NCBI GenBank assembly: GCA_038239195.1
Contig: JBBSEZ010000098.1
Location: forward strand, 1-25,419
DNA length: 25,419 nucleotides
DNA from: JBBSEZ01 sp038239195
GTDB taxonomy: Bacteria; Planctomycetota; Planctomycetia; Gemmatales; Gemmataceae
Direction: 5' to 3'
Below are positions 21,405-25,419 of the stretch, piece by piece. The position numbers were made by a program, and so were the translations under genes. Position 1 is the stretch's first letter, and every line of letters begins with the position of its first letter. The notes under the pieces are model-generated. The model saw nothing but the letters and a program-made list of their open reading frames with translations. It did no database searches and was not told the DNA's origin.

Positions 21405-24400
21405 TTAGGCGACCGGGAAGACTTCGTTTCCTGTAGGACGGCCCTCCCGAGCCGTCCAGACGGCTCGGAAGGGCCGTCCTACAAGGAGGCTTTTTCCTGA
21501 TGGTCGCTTCACCGCGATGCGCGGCCCCTTTCGGCGCTCCAGAGTGCGCCGATGGGGACAGGGCTCGGGCTGTGATAGTCGTGGCCGCGACGCGTGGCAA
21601 GGGGCCGAGGCGATCACCTCTCCCGACCGGCTGGAAAGCGGGCCCCACGCCGGCACTGCCTGCGCGCGCGACGACCGGGGGCGGCGCCGGCCCTTCTCGG
21701 GCTTGGCCGGCCCTTTCTTGATCTTGGCGGGCACGATGACCCCCGGCAGGTCGAGTTTGCGGGCCAGGGCGTTCAGCGCGCGCACGTCCTTCGCGACAAG
21801 CTCCTGCCACTCGCCATCGTACTTTTTCAGCAAGTCGGCCTGCTGCTCGTAGACCTCGACCAGGCCCTGCGTCGGCGCGCCGTCGGCGTCCTTGATGATC
21901 TCGAACAGCCAGGTGAGTTGCGAGTAGAGCTGCGCCCCTCCCTTGTGGGCGAGAATGTCGTAGCTGACTTTCGCCTTGGGGTTGTGGAACTTCCCCTCCA
22001 GCGCGTCGAGCTTTTTCAACAGCGCCTTCGACTCCTTGACGAGCAGGGCCGCCTTCTCGTCCTCATCGATCAACTCGTTACGCTTGACGATCTGCTCGCG
22101 CACCGAGCGGAGTTGCTCGACGGCGAGCGTCAACTTGCTCACGTCGTCGCGCATTTGCAGAGCGAGTTTTTGCTGCGCGTCGAGCTCCTTCTCCTCCTCG
22201 ACTCCCTCTCGCCGGATGAGGCCGTTCTCACCGGCCACGCCTTCCACCTTCGGCATCTCGGTGCGCGGATCGCGCAGCACCTCGACCTCTCGGCTCACCG
22301 TCTTGCCCTCGACGGTCAGTTTGAGCGTGAACTTCCCCGGGTTGACCAGCGGCCCCACCCCCGGCGCCCCGCTATCGACGCGTGCGTTGCGGATCGTCTC
22401 CGCCCCCTTGTAGCGCAGGTCCCAGACGACGCGATGCAGCCCCGGCCCCGTCGCGAGAAGCACCTGCTTGTGTTCGCCGGCCGAATACGAGCCCGGGTCT
22501 TCCGGTTCCGCCGGCTCCTTCTTGCTGCTCAGCGCCTGGACCAGCCGGCCCTTGTCGTCGAAGATCGACAGCTCGATCTCCCCCTTGGGCCGGCCGTTGA
22601 GGTGGTAGTGGACGATGGCCCCCGAGGGTGGGTTGTCCCCCGAGCCGAGCGGCGCCTTGTCCCAGATGGTCGGCCCGGGGCGGTAGCGCACGACGGTGCG
22701 CCCCGGCAGCAGCGTGGCCTTCGCGCCCTTGGCCGGCTCGCCCAGCCTCAACGGCGTCAGGTCGTCGAGTATCCAGATCGATCGGCCGTTGGTCCCGACC
22801 ACAAGGTCGTCTTCCTTCACGACGAGGTCGGTGACGCTCACCGTGGGCAGATTGAGTTTGAGTTGCTCCCAGGTCGCGCCGTCGTCCGTCGAGAAGAGGA
22901 CGCCGCGCTCGCTGCCGGCGTAGAGCAGCCCGCGCTTCTTGGGGTCCTCGCGAACGACGTGGAGGTAGCCGTCGGCCGGCATCTTGGCCGTGAGGTCGCT
23001 CCACGTCTTGCCGAGGTCGGTCGTCTTGAACAGATAGGGCTTGCGGTCGTCCATCCGGTGGGCCTCGACGACGACGTAGGCCGTGCGGGCGTCGAACGGC
23101 GAGGGCTCGATGCAGCGCACGGTGCCCCACTCGGGGAGCCCGACCTTCGTCAGCCCCGGCGTCACGTTCTCCCACTTCTTCCCGCCGTCGCGCGTGACGT
23201 GGACGAGCCCATCGTCGCTGCCGGCCCAGAGCAGGCCTTTCGACGATTCGGCGAGGGCGAAGAGGGTGCCGTAGACCTCGACCCCGGTGTTGTCGCCCGT
23301 GATCGGCCCGCCCGACCATCTTTGCTTGCTCCGGTCGTTGCGCGTCAGGTCCTTGCTGATGGCCGTCCACTTCTTCCCCGCGTCGCGGGTCGCGAACAGC
23401 ACGTTGGCGGCGTGGTAGACTGCCCCGTCGAAGCGCGACACGAGTACCGGGGCCGTCCACTGAAAGCGCCATTTGAGGTCCGAAGGGGCGTGGCCCGAGG
23501 CGTTGTAGGGGTAGATGCCGATGCTCCTGGCCTGCCGCGTCCGATGGTCGTAGCGCGTGAGGTAGCCGCCGTACTCGGTGGCGTAGACGATGTTCGGGTC
23601 GCGCGGGTCGGAGGCGGTGTGCCCGGCCTCCCCGCCCCCGCAGGGGTGCCAGGCGCCGAGCGGGATGCCGTTGGCCGTGAGGCTGTTGCTCGGGCCCTGC
23701 GCCGAGCCAATGTCTTGCATGCAGCCGCTGACCCAGTAGGGCCGGCGGTTATCGACGCTGACGTGGTAGAACTGGGCGATCGGCAGGGGCGGGGCGTACC
23801 ACGTCTGTCCGCCGTTCGTCGAAATGTCCACCCCGCCGTCGTTGCTGTCGATCATGCGTTTCGGGTTCTTCGGGTCAATCCAGACGTCGTGGTGATCGCC
23901 GTGATGTGGCCCGGTCACGCGCTGGAAGCGCTTGCCCCCGTCGATGCTCCTGAGCAGCGGCACCTGGGGCGCCCACACCACGTCGGCGTTGCTCGGATCG
24001 ACCGTGAGGGTGGAGAAGTACCAGGCGCGCTGGCGCAACTCGCGCCCGTCGTTGATGAGCGCCCACTTCTTTCCGCCGTCGTCGCTGCGGAACAGCCCGC
24101 CCTTCTCCGCCTCGATGAGGGCGTAGACGCGGCGCGAGTCGGACGGCGCGACCGCAAGGCCGATCCTGCCCCACACGCCCTTGGGGAGGCCCGCGCAGCG
24201 GCGCCTGTTACGCGCCGCGTCGCGGTCCGGGTCGGCGGAATCGGACTCGGCGACGAGTTGCGTCCAGGAATCGCCACCATCGATCGAGGTGTAAAGCCCA
24301 CTCTCGGGCCCGCCGCTGGTAAGCTCCCAAGGCCGGCGGCGCGTCTGCCAGAGGGCGGCGAAGAGGACGCGCGGGTTGCGCGGGTCGAAGCAGACGTCGA

Positions 24401-25007
24401 TGGCGCCGGCGTCGGGGCTCCTCCTGGAGAGCACCTGGGCCCAGGTCTTGCCGCCGTCGGTGGTGCGGTAGACGCCGCGCTCGGCGTTGGGGCCGAATGC
24501 CTTGCCGAGGACGGCAGCGAAGGCGACGTCGGGGTTGGTGGGGTGAACGATCAGGGTGCCGATCTGGCCTTCCTGCTTCCAGACGTGCTTCCAGGTCTTG
24601 CCGGCGTCGCCGGACTTGTAAATGCCGTTGCCGACCTCGACGTTGCCGCGGATGTTCGCCTCGCCGGAGCCGACGTAGATCACGTTGGGGTCGGACGGGG
24701 CGATGGCGAGCGAGCCGATGGTGGAGGTGGGCTGATCGTCCATGATCGCCTTCCAGTGGATGCCGCCGTCGGACGACTTCCACAGCCCGCTGGCGGCGGT
24801 GGCGACGTAGTAGGTGAGCGGGTCGCCGGGGACGCCGGCGGCGCGGCAGACGCGCCCCCCCGCGGCGGGGCCGATGTTGCGGAACTTCAGGTTCTTGAAC
24901 CGCGGCGGGCCGCCCTTGGCCTCCTCGGCGCAGGTCGATTGCGGAAACGTCAGCGTGGAGAGGAGGAGCACGAACGAGGAGAGGAGAATGACTGCGGGGG
25001 CTCTCAT
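21405..25007 (-). CDS. Large secreted BNR/Asp-box beta-propeller protein
   Basis: The predicted protein has 1200 residues. A signal peptide (MRAPAVILLSSFVLLLSTL, cut near TCA-E) precedes two seven-bladed-propeller-like regions (about 35-760). They carry some eleven Asp-box motifs of S/T-x-D-x-G-x-x-W type, for example SSDGGIHW, TTDGGKTW, SIDGGDSW, TRDGGKKW and STDDGATW. A C-terminal part (about 820-1095) contains a beta domain and a helical, charged segment (EELDAQQKLALQMRDDVSKL). Such proteins are often called BNR-repeat glycosyl hydrolases or sortilin/VPS10-like, but no sialidase active site is evident and the function is unknown. The ATG at 25007 is the start because the signal peptide begins there. 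After KKGPAKPEKG (near 21710) the frame runs about 100 residues into a palindromic repeat before a TAA at 21405. The true end is probably near 21700. Confidence 0.8.
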   Translation of the reverse strand: MRAPAVILLSSFVLLLSTLTFPQSTCAEEAKGGPPRFKNLKFRNIGPAAGGRVCRAAGVPGDPLTYYVATAASGLWKSSDGGIHWKAIMDDQPTSTIGSLAIAPSDPNVIYVGSGEANIRGNVEVGNGIYKSGDAGKTWKHVWKQEGQIGTLIVHPTNPDVAFAAVLGKAFGPNAERGVYRTTDGGKTWAQVLSRRSPDAGAIDVCFDPRNPRVLFAALWQTRRRPWELTSGGPESGLYTSIDGGDSWTQLVAESDSADPDRDAARNRRRCAGLPKGVWGRIGLAVAPSDSRRVYALIEAEKGGLFRSDDGGKKWALINDGRELRQRAWYFSTLTVDPSNADVVWAPQVPLLRSIDGGKRFQRVTGPHHGDHHDVWIDPKNPKRMIDSNDGGVDISTNGGQTWYAPPLPIAQFYHVSVDNRRPYWVSGCMQDIGSAQGPSNSLTANGIPLGAWHPCGGGEAGHTASDPRDPNIVYATEYGGYLTRYDHRTRQARSIGIYPYNASGHAPSDLKWRFQWTAPVLVSRFDGAVYHAANVLFATRDAGKKWTAISKDLTRNDRSKQRWSGGPITGDNTGVEVYGTLFALAESSKGLLWAGSDDGLVHVTRDGGKKWENVTPGLTKVGLPEWGTVRCIEPSPFDARTAYVVVEAHRMDDRKPYLFKTTDLGKTWSDLTAKMPADGYLHVVREDPKKRGLLYAGSERGVLFSTDDGATWEQLKLNLPTVSVTDLVVKEDDLVVGTNGRSIWILDDLTPLRLGEPAKGAKATLLPGRTVVRYRPGPTIWDKAPLGSGDNPPSGAIVHYHLNGRPKGEIELSIFDDKGRLVQALSSKKEPAEPEDPGSYSAGEHKQVLLATGPGLHRVVWDLRYKGAETIRNARVDSGAPGVGPLVNPGKFTLKLTVEGKTVSREVEVLRDPRTEMPKVEGVAGENGLIRREGVEEEKELDAQQKLALQMRDDVSKLTLAVEQLRSVREQIVKRNELIDEDEKAALLVKESKALLKKLDALEGKFHNPKAKVSYDILAHKGGAQLYSQLTWLFEIIKDADGAPTQGLVEVYEQQADLLKKYDGEWQELVAKDVRALNALARKLDLPGVIVPAKIKKGPAKPEKGRRRPRSSRAQAVPAWGPLSSRSGEVIASAPCHASRPRLSQPEPCPHRRTLERRKGPRIAVKRPSGKSLLVGRPFRAVWTAREGRPTGNEVFPVA
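21432..21483. repeat. 52-bp palindrome (25-bp arms) at the 3' end of the BNR gene
   Basis: The arms 21432-21456 and 21459-21483 match at 24 of 25 positions around a 2-base centre. They begin with TGTAGGACGGCCCT and end with its complement. It lies between the lipoprotein start and the likely end of the BNR gene and can fold on either strand. From memory, TGTAGGACGGC-type palindromes recur between genes in Gemmata-like genomes. It could act as a terminator or be a small mobile repeat. Confidence 0.75.
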
Positions 25008-25301
25008 GGTGTTCCTACCTGGTTGGTCCTTGTGGTTGGGGAGCGACTTCGCTTCTGCCCCCGGGGCGCATTGTACGAAGGGCCCTCGCTGGCGATCTCC
25101 CAAAGACCGCGCCCGTTCGGCAACCTGGCAGCCCGACGCGCCCCCGCCACCGTTAGCCGCCGCGGGTGACGGCTGGGCTGGCCGCCCTCAGCGGTTGGCG
25201 GACCGCCCGGTGCCCAGACGGAGGTGCGCCCCACCAGCCAGAACGATACCCGCCTTGCGTAGGTTGTGGGGAGAGGAGATTGAAGGACTTCGAGGGCCCT
25301 T
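25008..25301. other. Gene-free upstream region of the BNR gene
   Basis: These 294 bases contain no convincing gene. On the minus strand TACAAT at 25075-25070 could be a -10 box, 62 bases before the ATG, but no -35 box is at a normal distance. The rest is unremarkable. Confidence 0.4.
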
Positions 25302-25419
25302 TTTGGAGTGCGGCGATTCATCGCCGCTTTCTTTTCTTCGCCTTCGCTCGCGCCCCAACCAGCCCACCGCGCCTCGAAAAAGCGGAAAAGAAAGCGCCGA
25401 CGAATCGCCGCACTCCAAA
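25302..25419. repeat. 118-bp inverted repeat at the window end
   Basis: The arms 25302-25336 and 25385-25419 are 35 bases each and match at 33 positions; they start TTTGGAGTGCGGCGATTC. The 48-base centre is not symmetric. Because the ends are mirror copies, both strands read ECGDSS-x-LSF in one frame. I recall similar GGAGTGCGGCGATTC repeats between genes in Gemmata-like planctomycetes, but that cannot be verified here. The palindrome ends exactly on the last base, which may reflect an assembly break at a dispersed repeat. Confidence 0.75.

Noticed and set aside
21594..25169. Open frame of 1191 codons on the plus strand
   Set aside because: It is antisense to the BNR gene, which has a signal peptide and eleven Asp-box motifs. 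The plus-strand product has no recognisable motif.
1..25419. CRISPR array, tRNA, rRNA, transposase or phage genes
   Set aside because: I looked for regular direct repeats, tRNA-like cloverleaf segments and known mobile-element proteins and saw none. Only palindromic repeats are present.

Overview
The window is a very GC-rich stretch of bacterial chromosome, most likely from the Planctomycetota (Gemmatales/Gemmataceae-like). That assignment is an inference. It rests on the gene style: small secreted Cys-rich or Pro-rich proteins of unknown function, a Hanks-type kinase, a zinc-ribbon membrane protein, very long secreted glycoside hydrolases and BNR-repeat proteins, and palindromes at gene borders. 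I see no rRNA, tRNA, CRISPR array, transposase or phage gene.

Layout. 1-3250 (+): two small secreted proteins, a tandem-GNAT acetyltransferase and a membrane fatty-acid desaturase. 3223-3624 (-): a small two-helix membrane protein whose end overlaps the desaturase end. 3786-8795 (+): a 1669-residue secreted GH2-type glycosidase with its own promoter. 8889-9825 (+): a DUF433 / PIN-like pair resembling a toxin-antitoxin module. A strong palindrome at 9882-9932 closes this block and the next. 9937-13052 (-): a two-gene unit of Gfo/Idh/MocA oxidoreductase and secreted GH44 glucanase. 13291-14214 (+): a secreted, probably outer-membrane protein gene broken by one in-frame TAG. 14261-17057 (-): zinc-ribbon membrane protein, small secreted protein and Ser/Thr kinase. 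17140-20599 (-): E1 alpha, E1 beta and E2 of a branched-chain/pyruvate-type 2-oxoacid dehydrogenase complex (no E3 here). 21011-21370 (-): a small lipoprotein gene, also broken by one in-frame TAG. 21405-25007 (-): a large secreted BNR/Asp-box protein that runs on through a palindromic repeat at its 3' end. 25302-25419: a palindromic repeat ending exactly at the window edge.

How they work together. GH2, GH44 and the sugar oxidoreductase suggest uptake and use of plant-type polysaccharides. The 2-oxoacid dehydrogenase operon feeds acyl-CoA into central metabolism, with a kinase gene 82 bases downstream on the same strand. The most unusual observation is that two unrelated genes in 8 kb each carry a single in-frame TAG. 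Coding character continues to the next stop in both, and a terminator-like hairpin follows that second stop. The GH44 gene uses TAG as a normal stop, so wholesale reassignment of TAG is unlikely. Recent nonsense mutations, sequence errors or partial amber readthrough remain open.
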